DNA of 64,000 nt from Gammaproteobacteria bacterium (GTDB lineage: Bacteria; Pseudomonadota; Gammaproteobacteria; Burkholderiales; Rhodocyclaceae): the NCBI GenBank assembly GCA_018828385.1, contig JAHJVE010000023.1:600339-664338 (forward strand), read 5' to 3'. The position numbers and the translations under genes are program-made. Position 1 is the first letter of the stretch, and every line of letters starts with the position of its first letter. Shown here piece after piece: positions 51,973 through 60,955 of this stretch. The notes under the pieces are model-generated. The model was not told the DNA's origin. It ran no database searches and saw only the letters and a list, made by a program, of their open reading frames with translations.

Positions 51973-53259
51973 TCAGTTCACCGCCTCGACCAGCATCGCA
52001 CCGCCCAGCCCGCCGCCGATGCAGATGGTGGCGATGCCGCGCCGGGCGTTGTTGCGGCGCAAGACGCTGAGCAGATGCAGCACGATACGCGCCCCGGAGG
52101 CGCCGACCGGGTGGCCGATGGCGATGGCGCCGCCGTCCACGTTGAGTTTATCGTCGTCCAGATTGCCAAAAGCGCCCGGCAAGTCGAGCTGTTCGCGGCA
52201 GTATTCGTCGGATTTCCACGCTGCCTGACAGCCCAGCACTTGCGCTGCGAAGGCTTCGTTGAGTTCCCAGTAATCGACGTCGTTGAGACCCAGGCCATGG
52301 CGTTGCAGGATGGGCGTCACGGCATGCACGGGGCCGAGGCCCATCTGCGCCGGGTCGAGGCCGGCCCATTCGCTGTCGACGATCTTGCCGATGGGCTTGA
52401 GGCCCCATTTCTGGACGGCTTCTTCCGAGGCGAGGATCACCCAGGCGGCGCCGTCGGTGATCTGCGAGCTGTTGGCCGCCGTGATGTTGCCGTATTTTTT
52501 GTCGAAGAAAGGCTTGAGCTTGGCCATGCCGGCCATGCTGGCGTCGGCCCGCACGCCGTCGTCTTCGGCGTAGACCTTGCCCTTGCTGTCAACGACCGGG
52601 ACGATTTCGCCGTAGTAACCGGCAGCCCGCGCCGACATCGCCTTGAGATGGCTTTTGACGGCGAATTCGTCCATCTGCTGGCGGCTGATGCCGAATTTCC
52701 AGGCGAGGTTTTCGGCCGTCTGGCCCATGAGCAGGCCGACGACCGGATCGGTCAGACCTTTCATGAGGCCGATCACCGGCTTGAGCAACTCGGCCAGCGG
52801 CAATTTCAAAAAATGGCCAATTTTCTGGTTGACCGTGCGAAGGCTCATCATGCCGGCAAACCAGCGCACCATCGCGTCCGAATAGAGCAGCGGCGCCCTT
52901 GAGAGCGCATCGACGCCGCCAGCCAGGACCAGTTCGGAACGCCCGCCCCGGATGTTGGCGATGGCCGAGTCGATGGCCTGCATACCCGAGGCGCAGTTGC
53001 GCATCACCGTCCAGCCCGGCACCTTGTTGCCGCAGCCGAGACGCAGGGCGACCATGCGCCCGATGTTGGTTTCGTCCGGCGATGGCGCGGCGCAACCGAG
53101 AATGACCTCGTCGAGATCGCTCGGTGCGAAGGGCTGGCGCAGGAGCAAGGCCCGGCCGGCCTGGGTGGCGAGATCGGAGGCGGCAAAGACGCCCGGCCCT
53201 TTCTGCGCCTTGAGGAACGGCGAACGGGCGCCGTCGACAACGTAGATCGTCTTGCTCAT
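51973..53259 (-). CDS. Acetyl-CoA C-acyltransferase (thiolase, FadI-like)
   Basis: Thiolase of 428 residues. Start MSKTIYVVDGARSPF placed at 53259, one base after the FadE stop; an upstream extension lies over fadE and is rejected. Active-site cysteine in VMRNCASGMQAIDSAIANIR, NSSQITDGAAWVIL, NEAFAAQVLGCQ, GGAIAIGHPVGASGARIVLH and IATICIGGGLGGAMLVE. Slightly longer than the FadA-type thiolase in this window, and probably of different chain-length range, but this is inference. Contains a dispersed repeat copy (52803-52838). Confidence 0.93.
   Translation of the reverse strand: MSKTIYVVDGARSPFLKAQKGPGVFAASDLATQAGRALLLRQPFAPSDLDEVILGCAAPSPDETNIGRMVALRLGCGNKVPGWTVMRNCASGMQAIDSAIANIRGGRSELVLAGGVDALSRAPLLYSDAMVRWFAGMMSLRTVNQKIGHFLKLPLAELLKPVIGLMKGLTDPVVGLLMGQTAENLAWKFGISRQQMDEFAVKSHLKAMSARAAGYYGEIVPVVDSKGKVYAEDDGVRADASMAGMAKLKPFFDKKYGNITAANSSQITDGAAWVILASEEAVQKWGLKPIGKIVDSEWAGLDPAQMGLGPVHAVTPILQRHGLGLNDVDYWELNEAFAAQVLGCQAAWKSDEYCREQLDLPGAFGNLDDDKLNVDGGAIAIGHPVGASGARIVLHLLSVLRRNNARRGIATICIGGGLGGAMLVEAVN
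52803..52838 (+). repeat. Dispersed TTGACCGT repeat inside the thiolase gene
   Basis: ATTTCAAAAAATGGCCAATT then TTCTGGTTGACCGTGCGAA. On the gene strand it is read RTVNQKIGHFLKL. Confidence 0.65.
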
Positions 53260-53260
53260 G

Positions 53261-55615
53261 TCAGGCCGCCATCCGGTTATCGGCCGGCTTGTTGGCCGTG
53301 GCGACGCCGTAGTCGAAAGGGAAGTCATCGACATGCACGACGATGTCGCGCAGGTGGTTGCGCCGTTTCATGATGGCGTACTCGGCGGCGGAAATCACCC
53401 CGGCCTCGAAGGCGACAATGGCGATGTCACGCACATTGGCCAGCGGGTTGTTTTCGAACCGCCCATCCTTCTCGGCGGCGCGGATTTTTGCTTCGATGGC
53501 TTCGGCTTCCAGCGTGGCCAGCAAGGCCAGCTCAATGGCACCAACCGGCTCGCTTTCGACCAGCGGCAGATAGCATTCGGCGGTCAGCCGGTCGCGGGTG
53601 GCGGACGGCGCGATCAGGGCCTTGGCCACCTGATGACCAACCTCGTCCGATGGCACGACATACGGATGGCCCCACGGGAAGATCGAGCGGTGCAGGAAGG
53701 CGGCGATGAAGCGCACCGGGAAGTTGGCGATGACGCCATCGAAAGCCTGCTGCGCCTTGTACATCGCATCCCAGATCGCCCAATGGGCGAGCGGCGCATC
53801 CTCGATCTTGCGGCCCTCTTCTTCGTAGCGCTTGAGGGTGCAGGAGATCAGGTACATCTGGGCCAGGATGTCGCCAAGCCGAGCCGACAGCTTTTCACGC
53901 CGCTTGACGCTGCCACCGAGGACGAGCAGCGAGATGTCGGCCATGAAGGCAAAGGCCGCCGAGAAGCGCGTCAGTTGCTGGTAGTAACGCTTCATTTCCG
54001 GCGCCGTATCGACGTTGACCGTAGCAAAGTGCGAGCCGGTCATGCCCAGCCACAGGGCACGGAAACCGTTCTTGATGGTGAAGCCGATGTGGCCGAACAG
54101 CGCCTCGTCAAAATCGACCAGCCCCTGTTTCTGATCCGGGTTCTGCGCCGCCTGCATTTCCGGCAGCAAATACGGATGGCAGCGAATGGCGCCCTGGCCG
54201 AAGATGATCAGCGAACGCGTCAAAATGTTGGCACCTTCGACGGTGATGCCGATCGGCACCTGCTCGTAGGCGCGGCCGAGGAAATTCGACGGGCCAAGGC
54301 AGATGCCCTTGCCGCCGATGACGTCCATGCCGTCATTGACCACCTGACGGGCGCGCTCGGTGACGTGGTACTTGGCAATAGCCGAAACGACCGACGGCTT
54401 TTCGCCGAGATCGACCGCCCCTGCGGTCATCTTGCGCACGGCGTCCATCATGTAGGTGTAGGCGCCGATACGAGTCAGCGCCTCTTCGACGCCCTCGAAC
54501 TTGCCGACAGCCATCTTGAATTGCGAACGCACGCGGGCGTAGCCACCGACGGCACGCGCCGTCATCTGCGCCATGCCGGTGTTCGACGAGGGCAGCGAAA
54601 TCGAGCGCCCGGCGGCCAGACACTCCATGAGCATCCGCCAACCCTGGCCGGCCATGGCCGGCCCGCCGATGATGAAATCGAGCGGCATGAAAACGTCCTT
54701 GCCGCGCGTCGGGCCGTTCATGAACATGGCGTTGAGCGGGAAATGACGACGGCCGGTATCGACGCCGGGCACGTCATAAGGAACCAGCGCGCAGGTGATG
54801 CCGATGTGCTTCTTGTCGCCGAGCAGGCCGTCCGGGTCGTACAGGTGGAAAGCCAGGCCGAACACCGTGCACACCGGGGCCAGCGTGATGTAGCGCTTGT
54901 CCCAGGACACCCGCATGCCGAGCACTTCCTTGCCTTGCCACATACCCTTGCAGACGACGCCGGCATCGGGAATCGAGGCGGCATCGGAACCGGCCCACGG
55001 GCTGGTCAGGGCGAAAGCCGGCACTTCGATGCCCTTGGCCAGGCGCGGCAGGTAATGGTTCTTCTGTTCCTCGGTGCCGTAGTGCAGCAGCAGTTCGGCC
55101 GGGCCGAGCGAGTTAGGCACCATGACCGAGACCGACAGCGCGCTGGAGCGCGTCGACAACTTGGTCACCACTTGCGAATGCGCATAGGCTGAAAACTCGA
55201 GACCGCCGAACTTCTTCGGAATGATCATGCCGAGGAAGCCCTTGTCCTTGATGTAGCGCCAGGCTTCGCTCGGCAGGTCGTAGAGTTCGTGCGTCACTTT
55301 CCAGTCATCGACCAGGCGGCAGGCTTCTTCGCATTCGTTGTCGAGGAAGGACTGCTCGGCCGGCGTCAGCGTCGGCTGCGGGTAGGCGTGCAGCTTTTGC
55401 CAGTCCGGCTGGCCGCGGAACAATTCACCCTCCCACCAGACCGTGCCGGCTTCGAGCGCATCGCGCTCGGTATCCGACATCTGCGGCAGCACCTTGCGAT
55501 AGGTGGAAAAAATGGGCCGGGTGATGATGCTTCGGCGCAAGGGCCGAATCAAAACCAACCCGGCCAAAGCCACCAGGGCTAATGCCCCGAGCAGAGGGAT
55601 GAAGTTGTCGAACAT
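53261..55615 (-). CDS. fadE: Acyl-CoA dehydrogenase FadE (long type)
   Basis: Membrane-associated acyl-CoA dehydrogenase of 784 residues, close to the size of E. coli FadE. A hydrophobic N-terminal segment (FIPLLGALALVALAGLVLIR) precedes the enzyme. Motifs: KFGGLEFSAYAHSQVVTKLS, ALTSPWAGSDAASIPDAGVV, GITCALVPYDVPGVDTGRRH, VIGGKGICLGPSNFLGRAYE and VPIGITVEGANILTRSLIIF. It heads the unit fadE-thiolase-degV-fadJ type, all within a few bases of each other. A core-only copy of the dispersed repeat (CGACGTTGACCGTAGCAAAG) lies inside at about 54010. Confidence 0.95.
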   Translation of the reverse strand: MFDNFIPLLGALALVALAGLVLIRPLRRSIITRPIFSTYRKVLPQMSDTERDALEAGTVWWEGELFRGQPDWQKLHAYPQPTLTPAEQSFLDNECEEACRLVDDWKVTHELYDLPSEAWRYIKDKGFLGMIIPKKFGGLEFSAYAHSQVVTKLSTRSSALSVSVMVPNSLGPAELLLHYGTEEQKNHYLPRLAKGIEVPAFALTSPWAGSDAASIPDAGVVCKGMWQGKEVLGMRVSWDKRYITLAPVCTVFGLAFHLYDPDGLLGDKKHIGITCALVPYDVPGVDTGRRHFPLNAMFMNGPTRGKDVFMPLDFIIGGPAMAGQGWRMLMECLAAGRSISLPSSNTGMAQMTARAVGGYARVRSQFKMAVGKFEGVEEALTRIGAYTYMMDAVRKMTAGAVDLGEKPSVVSAIAKYHVTERARQVVNDGMDVIGGKGICLGPSNFLGRAYEQVPIGITVEGANILTRSLIIFGQGAIRCHPYLLPEMQAAQNPDQKQGLVDFDEALFGHIGFTIKNGFRALWLGMTGSHFATVNVDTAPEMKRYYQQLTRFSAAFAFMADISLLVLGGSVKRREKLSARLGDILAQMYLISCTLKRYEEEGRKIEDAPLAHWAIWDAMYKAQQAFDGVIANFPVRFIAAFLHRSIFPWGHPYVVPSDEVGHQVAKALIAPSATRDRLTAECYLPLVESEPVGAIELALLATLEAEAIEAKIRAAEKDGRFENNPLANVRDIAIVAFEAGVISAAEYAIMKRRNHLRDIVVHVDDFPFDYGVATANKPADNRMAA

Positions 55616-55641
55616 GCTGTTGTCTCCTTTTATGTCTTTTT

Positions 55642-55674
55642 AATTTTGGTCATTTTTTGCCGTTGACCGTGGCA
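55642..55674 (+). repeat. Dispersed TTGACCGT repeat between fadE and the TetR gene
   Basis: AATTTTGGTCATTTTTTG then CCGTTGACCGTGGCATTC, filling most of the 63-base gap. Confidence 0.75.
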
Positions 55675-55678
55675 TTCA

Positions 55679-56338
55679 TCAAAACTGCGGCAATGGCGCC
55701 CGCAAGCCGCCGAGCAGGAAGGACATCAGGCGCGGCACCAGACGATCCAGGCGATCGGTCGAATCCTCGGCCTCGATCTGCCAGTCGGTGACCAGACGCA
55801 GGGCATCGGTGCCGGCAATAGCGTAGGACGTGGCGCCGAGCATGAAATGAAAACGCCAGACGATCTCGGCCTTGGGCACCTCGGGCAACGCCTTGAACAG
55901 CGCCTCTTTGTAGCGATCCATCACCGCCTGGTATTCATGGGCCAGAAAGGCGCGGATGAATTCCGAAGGCTCGGTCAGCGTCCGGCCGAGCAGACGCAGG
56001 AAGGTCATTCCGCCGCGGTTCTCGTCGCCCGCCATGCGCAGCAAGGTACCGAAAAAGGCATCGACGATGGCTGACGGCTTGACCGGCTGGCCAGCCGCCT
56101 CGGCCTCGAGTTCATCGAGCACCCGCATGCGCTCCTCGTTGAGCCAGTCGAGCCGACGCCGAAACACCTCCTGCATCAACGACTCCTTGGAGCCGAAGTG
56201 GTAATTCACCGCCGCCAGATTGACGCCGGCTTCACCAGTAATCTGGCGCATTGACGTGCCCTCGTAGCCGTGCGCCATGAACAGGCGCTCACCGGCATCG
56301 AGGATGCGTTCACGAGTATCGACAGTACGGACTTCCAT
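55679..56338 (-). CDS. TetR-family regulator of fatty-acid degradation
   Basis: Repressor-like protein of 219 residues. N-terminal TetR helix-turn-helix: TRERILDAGERLFMAHGYEG, TSMRQITGEAGVNLAAVNYH, FGSKESLMQEVFRRR. The C-terminal ligand domain is all helical. It is the first gene of the fadE unit, and a 13-base perfect inverted repeat stands just before its start, which suggests self-repression. By position and family it is the likely acyl-CoA- or fatty-acid-responsive regulator of the fad genes here (PsrA/FadR-like), but the ligand is inferred. Confidence 0.9.
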   Translation of the reverse strand: MEVRTVDTRERILDAGERLFMAHGYEGTSMRQITGEAGVNLAAVNYHFGSKESLMQEVFRRRLDWLNEERMRVLDELEAEAAGQPVKPSAIVDAFFGTLLRMAGDENRGGMTFLRLLGRTLTEPSEFIRAFLAHEYQAVMDRYKEALFKALPEVPKAEIVWRFHFMLGATSYAIAGTDALRLVTDWQIEAEDSTDRLDRLVPRLMSFLLGGLRAPLPQF

Positions 56339-56351
56339 GGGGTGGCCTCTG

Positions 56352-56391
56352 TTTTCTTATGATTCATACGTTCGTTTTAATCATAAGAAAA
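56352..56391. promoter_or_regulatory. Inverted repeat operator of the TetR gene
   Basis: TTTTCTTATGATT (56352-56364) and AATCATAAGAAAA (56379-56391) are perfect inverted copies around a 14-base centre CATACGTTCGTTTT. The centre matches the candidate sites before the fadB-like gene and fadL. Confidence 0.65.
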
Positions 56392-56422
56392 ACATACCGC
56401 CAACGCAAGCCTTATTTAAAAG

Positions 56423-59400
56423 CTACAAATTACATTGCCGGATGAAAGCCATGACCTCATCGGCCGGCAGCGGCCGACTATAGAGGTAGCCCTGGACCAG
56501 ATCGCAGCCGCGGCTGCGCAGGTAATCGAACTGTTCGAGGGTTTCGACACCCTCCGCCACCACTTTCAGGCCGAGGTTGTGGGCCAACCCGATGGTCGCA
56601 TCGCAAATAACCGAGCCATCCATTTCCATGCCGATTTCCTCGACAAAGGAACGATCCAGCTTGAGGTGGCGGAGCGGGAACATGCGCAGGTAGCCTAGCG
56701 ATGAATAGCCCGTTCCGAAATCGTCAATGGCAATGACGATGCCCATGCCATGCAGGATGTCGAGAATGCGCACGGTCTCCTGCGGCTGCTCCATGGCCAC
56801 CGATTCGGTGATTTCGAAAATGAGATCGCCGGGATTCAGGTCATAAGCTTCAATCACACCTCTGGCCACTACCGGCAGGTTGCCGTTACGCATCTGGATG
56901 GCCGAGATGTTGATACCCACCTTGACGCCGGTAATGCCCGCTGCACGAAACTCGGCCAATTGGCGGCAGGCGGCCCACAGGACCCATTCGCCGAGCGGCT
57001 GGATCAGCCCTGTTTCCTCGGCGATGCCGATGAAGGCACCCGGCGCCAGCAGTCCTCGCTCGGGATGCTGCCAGCGAACCAGCGCTTCAACGCCGGCCAC
57101 CCTGCCACTCGCCACATCGATGATCGGCTGGAAGTGCAGGCGGAACTCGTCGCGTGCCAGGGCCTGACGCAGCGCGTGCTCGGTTTTCAGTCGATCCAGC
57201 GCCACGTCGTTCATCTTGGCGTCGAAAAACTGGAAGTTGTTCCGCCCCGCTGCCTTGGCGTGATACATCGCAGCATCGGCGTTCTTCATTAGGGTCTCGC
57301 CGTCGATCCCGTCGGTCGGAAAAATGGCAACGCCAATGCTCGGTGAAGTGTATAAATCGAAGCCGCCGATCAGATAGGATTGACCAACGCTGAACACTAG
57401 CTTTTCGGCAACCAGCACCACCGAACTGTTGTGATCGACACTCGAAAGCATGATCACGAACTCGTCGCCCCCCAAGCGGGCAACCACATCGCTTTCACGC
57501 ACACAGCCACGCAGACGGCGGCCGACTTCGATCAGGAGTTCATCCCCGACATGGTGACCCAGGGTGTCATTGATTACCTTGAAGCGGTCGAGATCGATGA
57601 ACAGCACGGCAATCCGCGTCCCCTCGCGGCGAGCGACGGCCAGCGCCTGGTCAAGCCGTTCCTTGAGGCTGAAACGGTTGAGCAGCCCTGTCAGCACGTC
57701 GTGGTGGGCCATGTGTTCGAGCTTGGCCTCTACCGCCCGCTCCGACGAAATGTCGGTGAAATGTGCAACGTGGTAACGCACCCCGCCCAGCTCATCGCGA
57801 ATCACCGAAATGCTCAGCCACTTGGGATAAACCCCGCCATCCTTGCGCCGGTCCCAGATCTCGCCCTGCCAGAATCCGCGATCGACTATGGCATTCCACA
57901 TCCGATGGTATTCAATATCGCTGGTCCGCCCAGCCGATAGTACCCGCGGGTTCTTGCCCTTGACATCGTCCAGCGTATAACCAGTCAGCGTCGTAAAGGC
58001 CGGATTAACCGTAATGATGCGGTTTTCCCGGTCGGTGATCAGGATCGCCTCGCCGCTATGCTCGAAAGCACTGCCCAGCAACTGCATCTGCGACTCGAGC
58101 TGGCGAATGTCCGTCAGGTCCTGCGCCGTTCCTATGGTACGTAACGGCTGCCCCTGATCGTCATAATGGGTACTTCCCCGCTCCAGAATGAGCTTGATGC
58201 GTCCATCAGGCATGAGCAGCCGGTGCTCGATCTCGTAGTCGTTGTGCTGCGCGACCGAATCGCGATAAACCCGGTCAACCCGGTCCCGATCATCGGGATG
58301 GACAAGATTGAGAAAAACCTTGTAGGACCCGACCACTTGGGCCGGGTCCAGTTCGAAAATCCGGTACAACTCATCCGACCAGACCAGTTCATTGCTCATC
58401 AGGTCGAGTTCCCAGCTGCCGAGCCGGGCCAATCGCTGGGCTTCGCCCAATTGCTTCTGGCTGTGGTGCAGCGCCTCCATGGCAACGAACTGACGGCGTC
58501 GACTCCGGAAGGCCCAGATCAGCGTCACCCCCAGCCCTGCGAACAGCGAAAAACCGATCACGCCAACCCACAGGGCGCGCCCCCGCCATTCCGCCATGAC
58601 ATCGTCCCGGGCCAGCCCGGCAACTACGTAGAACGGATAACCGGCCAGCACCCTGAAGGCGCAGATCCGCCGCACGCCATCCTCCGCAAGCATGTCGAAG
58701 GTACCTTCTGACTCACCACGGCTAATCTGCTCAACCATCGGATGCGGCACAGCGAAGCCAATCTCGCTGCCAGGCGGAATTGGTGGTTCGCGGACAACTG
58801 CCACATGGTTGTCACGCCGCCGGATAACCAACACTCCCTTGTCTCCGGAACGTACCGACTGGAACAGCAGGCTGAAGTGGGTCAGCTCGATGGCGGCACT
58901 GACCGCTCCGCGGAAACTGCCGTCGGCGGCTCGTATGGCGCGTGCCGCAACCAGAGTCGGCCGGCCGGTAATCCGTGACATGACGACGCCTGAAAAGACG
59001 ATGGTATCGTCTTCGGTACGCTGCAACGCCTTGACGTAGTCGCGATCAAGGAGATTGACGTATTCACCCCCACCGGAAATATAAAGCACGTCACCCCGCG
59101 CATCGATGACGCGGAAGCCCGCCACTTCCGGAAAAACATGCAGATAGCTCTGCATGTCGCTCTCCAGCTTCTGACGATGAACAGCAACCGCCTCTCGTTC
59201 GAGGGCATCCATCGGCAGGCGGTCAATGAGATCGATCAGGGTGGCGTCGACGCGACGCAGGGTCGCATCGAGATGCGTCTCGATCAACTCGACCTGCATC
59301 TGCGCAGTCGTCTTCGCCCCATCCCATAGTTCGCGCTGAGCCGACCACAGGTTGTAGCCGAACAGCATGACTCCTGCGACAAAGAGAGAAAACAGCAAGA

Positions 59401-59437
59401 CCCACAAATGTGAGTTCGGCCGCCCGGACCTATCCAC
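56423..59437 (-). CDS. Membrane GGDEF-EAL cyclic di-GMP enzyme with Cache and PAS domains
   Basis: Inner-membrane signalling protein of 1004 residues. First helix at residues 11-28, periplasmic double-Cache-like region to about 275, second helix (VGVIGFSLFAGLGVTLIWAF), two PAS domains (from about 310 and 440), then GGDEF (HDVLTGLLNRFSLKERLDQA, VVARLGGDEFVIM) and EAL (HFQPIIDVASGRVAGVEALV, INISAIQMRNG, FEITESVAM, AIDDFGTGYSSLGYL, VAEGVET) domains. The active-site motifs of both output domains look intact, so it may make or break cyclic di-GMP. GTG start with GGGGGT upstream. It is not in an operon with neighbours. Confidence 0.94.
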   Translation of the reverse strand: MDRSGRPNSHLWVLLFSLFVAGVMLFGYNLWSAQRELWDGAKTTAQMQVELIETHLDATLRRVDATLIDLIDRLPMDALEREAVAVHRQKLESDMQSYLHVFPEVAGFRVIDARGDVLYISGGGEYVNLLDRDYVKALQRTEDDTIVFSGVVMSRITGRPTLVAARAIRAADGSFRGAVSAAIELTHFSLLFQSVRSGDKGVLVIRRRDNHVAVVREPPIPPGSEIGFAVPHPMVEQISRGESEGTFDMLAEDGVRRICAFRVLAGYPFYVVAGLARDDVMAEWRGRALWVGVIGFSLFAGLGVTLIWAFRSRRRQFVAMEALHHSQKQLGEAQRLARLGSWELDLMSNELVWSDELYRIFELDPAQVVGSYKVFLNLVHPDDRDRVDRVYRDSVAQHNDYEIEHRLLMPDGRIKLILERGSTHYDDQGQPLRTIGTAQDLTDIRQLESQMQLLGSAFEHSGEAILITDRENRIITVNPAFTTLTGYTLDDVKGKNPRVLSAGRTSDIEYHRMWNAIVDRGFWQGEIWDRRKDGGVYPKWLSISVIRDELGGVRYHVAHFTDISSERAVEAKLEHMAHHDVLTGLLNRFSLKERLDQALAVARREGTRIAVLFIDLDRFKVINDTLGHHVGDELLIEVGRRLRGCVRESDVVARLGGDEFVIMLSSVDHNSSVVLVAEKLVFSVGQSYLIGGFDLYTSPSIGVAIFPTDGIDGETLMKNADAAMYHAKAAGRNNFQFFDAKMNDVALDRLKTEHALRQALARDEFRLHFQPIIDVASGRVAGVEALVRWQHPERGLLAPGAFIGIAEETGLIQPLGEWVLWAACRQLAEFRAAGITGVKVGINISAIQMRNGNLPVVARGVIEAYDLNPGDLIFEITESVAMEQPQETVRILDILHGMGIVIAIDDFGTGYSSLGYLRMFPLRHLKLDRSFVEEIGMEMDGSVICDATIGLAHNLGLKVVAEGVETLEQFDYLRSRGCDLVQGYLYSRPLPADEVMAFIRQCNL

Positions 59438-59506
59438 CCATACCCCCTGTTTTTATTGACTCACGCCCCCCGCCCATATTCTGCGCACGAAGAACTCGAA
59501 TTTCAA

Positions 59507-60043
59507 TCAGTTCACCGGCACCAAGACCGCACTTTGCTGCTCATAGCGCAGGAAACGACAGGAAACCGCTTCACCGCTATGGCGTTCAACATAAGTCTGC
59601 CGGTCCAATTCATCGACATGACAATGCGCCAGATCTACGGCGTCGGGAAATCGCACGTCGCCGGCAAAATCGCGATCAATCCGCGTCAGGTAAAAATATC
59701 GGCAATACGGCCAAGCCGCAACATAGACACTCGCCCCGCCAATCACGAAAACCTGCTTGCCAGTAGCCAGCGCGCCACGCAATGCGGCCTTGATCGAGTT
59801 GACGGCGGTACAACCGAAGCGTGGCGTGAAATCGCCCTGTCGGGTCAGGATAAAAGAATCGGCCGGCACGACCTCCATGGATTCGTAGGTCTGCCGCCCG
59901 ATGACCAGTGCAGCACCGGCCACGGCACGTTCGAAATAGGCCAGTTCTTCTGGGATGTCCCATGGCAGCCAGTTGTCGAGACCGATCATGCCATTGCTCG
60001 ACACAGCGCCAATAGCCGAGATCACCGTTTGCTCTTTGCCCAT
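59507..60043 (-). CDS. folA: Dihydrofolate reductase
   Basis: Enzyme of 178 residues that reduces dihydrofolate with NADPH. Seen: ISAIGAVSSNGMIGLDNWLP, WDIPEELAYFERAVAGAALV with a Glu at the catalytic acid position, IGRQTYESMEVVPADSFILT, and FVIGGASVYVAAWPYCRYFY, LTRIDRDFAGDVRFP. It is somewhat divergent and may be a second dihydrofolate reductase. Its start lies 22 bases inside the end of the FolB/X-like gene in another frame, so translation is coupled. Confidence 0.88.
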   Translation of the reverse strand: MGKEQTVISAIGAVSSNGMIGLDNWLPWDIPEELAYFERAVAGAALVIGRQTYESMEVVPADSFILTRQGDFTPRFGCTAVNSIKAALRGALATGKQVFVIGGASVYVAAWPYCRYFYLTRIDRDFAGDVRFPDAVDLAHCHVDELDRQTYVERHSGEAVSCRFLRYEQQSAVLVPVN

Positions 60044-60405
60044 TGCTCGCGTGTCAGCGTAAGCGAAATGGCTGGTGTCCCCTGCCCGTTATAGACATGC
60101 GGTTTGTGCATCGAAACTCGGGCAGAACTAACGATGGCCATGCCAAAAATAGCATCCATCACGTCAAGAATGCTCGACTCCAGACACTCGCAGTGGGCAT
60201 TGTTCTCCAGTTCGCGGATGGCCAGGAAAATCACCTCGTAATCGACTACCTGACGAATATCGTGCGGATCAGCCACGGACTCCATCGGCGCCCATGCGTC
60301 GGCGTGGACGATCACCGCCTGCGCCCCATGTTTTTCAAGCGGATTGCAACCAGTACGTAATTGAATGGTGGCATCCACGGAGGCGCACCAATGATTTTCA
60401 TGCAC
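60022..60405 (-). CDS. Dihydroneopterin aldolase/epimerase-like protein (FolB/FolX family)
   Basis: Pterin-processing enzyme of 127 residues of the tunnelling-fold FolB/FolX family. Seen: IQLRTGCNPLEKHGAQAVIV, DIRQVVDYEVIFLAIRELEN, CECLESSILDVMDAIFGMAI and ARVSMHKPHVYNGQGTPAIS. The usual lysine-proline pair is present (HKP). The pairing with a reductase gene suggests a folate- or tetrahydromonapterin-type pathway; FolX-FolM-like coupling is one reading. FolB and FolX cannot be separated by eye. Confidence 0.75.
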   Translation of the reverse strand: MHENHWCASVDATIQLRTGCNPLEKHGAQAVIVHADAWAPMESVADPHDIRQVVDYEVIFLAIRELENNAHCECLESSILDVMDAIFGMAIVSSARVSMHKPHVYNGQGTPAISLTLTREQWAKSKR

Positions 60406-60479
60406 GAATCAGATTCCTTTTATGTCATTCAATATGAGGCAAGGCAGAACGATACCAAAGCCAGCGCCAATCAGCAGGC

Positions 60480-60503
60480 AAAAAAAAGACGCCGTAGCGC
60501 CTT
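60480..60503 (-). terminator. Terminator after the coiled-coil small gene
   Basis: Seven-pair stem AAGGCGC/GCGTCTT on the minus strand (one G-T pair), loop TACG, then eight T. Confidence 0.7.
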
Positions 60504-60526
60504 GAGAAAGCAACCGGATAATCAAC

Positions 60527-60919
60527 TCAAGCGGTCACGTTGACCAGTGTTCCGGTCTCTTGGCCTGATGTATTGACTACAGGGGCGGCGGAAACGCTGA
60601 AAATATCCGATTCAAGTACGTTGGCAATCTGCGCTCTCAGATCACCCAACTGGCTTTGCACCTCACCGACTGAATTTTGTGTCGCCAGATCAAGCCTTGC
60701 CTGCGCTGCATCTCCATGAGCCTGCCTGGACTGCACCTGCAGCGAACGTGCATTTTCCTGGGCACGATCTGCAACGGTTTGCGCCGATTGCGCCTTGGCT
60801 TGCAATGCGGCAGCCTGCTGCTCTGCCCGATCAGCATTTTGCCGCGCCTGCTGCAGCTGAATTTGCGCCCACAGACCACTACCGGCCGATTGAGCGCTGG
60901 ATGCCGACGTTACAGCCAT
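60527..60919 (-). CDS. Small Ala/Gln-rich coiled-coil protein with GQETGTLVNVTA tail
   Basis: Unrecognised 130-residue protein without signal peptide. Residues 18-75 are Ala/Gln-rich and look coiled-coil (LQQARQNADRAEQQAAALQA). The last twelve residues, GQETGTLVNVTA, are identical to the end of the next gene upstream although the rest of the two proteins differs. The shared tail is also recoded at the DNA level with different third bases, so it is kept by selection on protein. ATG start, followed by a terminator. Function unknown. Confidence 0.7.
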   Translation of the reverse strand: MAVTSASSAQSAGSGLWAQIQLQQARQNADRAEQQAAALQAKAQSAQTVADRAQENARSLQVQSRQAHGDAAQARLDLATQNSVGEVQSQLGDLRAQIANVLESDIFSVSAAPVVNTSGQETGTLVNVTA

Positions 60920-60955
60920 TTCGTCACCAATTGCCTGTTAAGAGCCCGCGAAATC

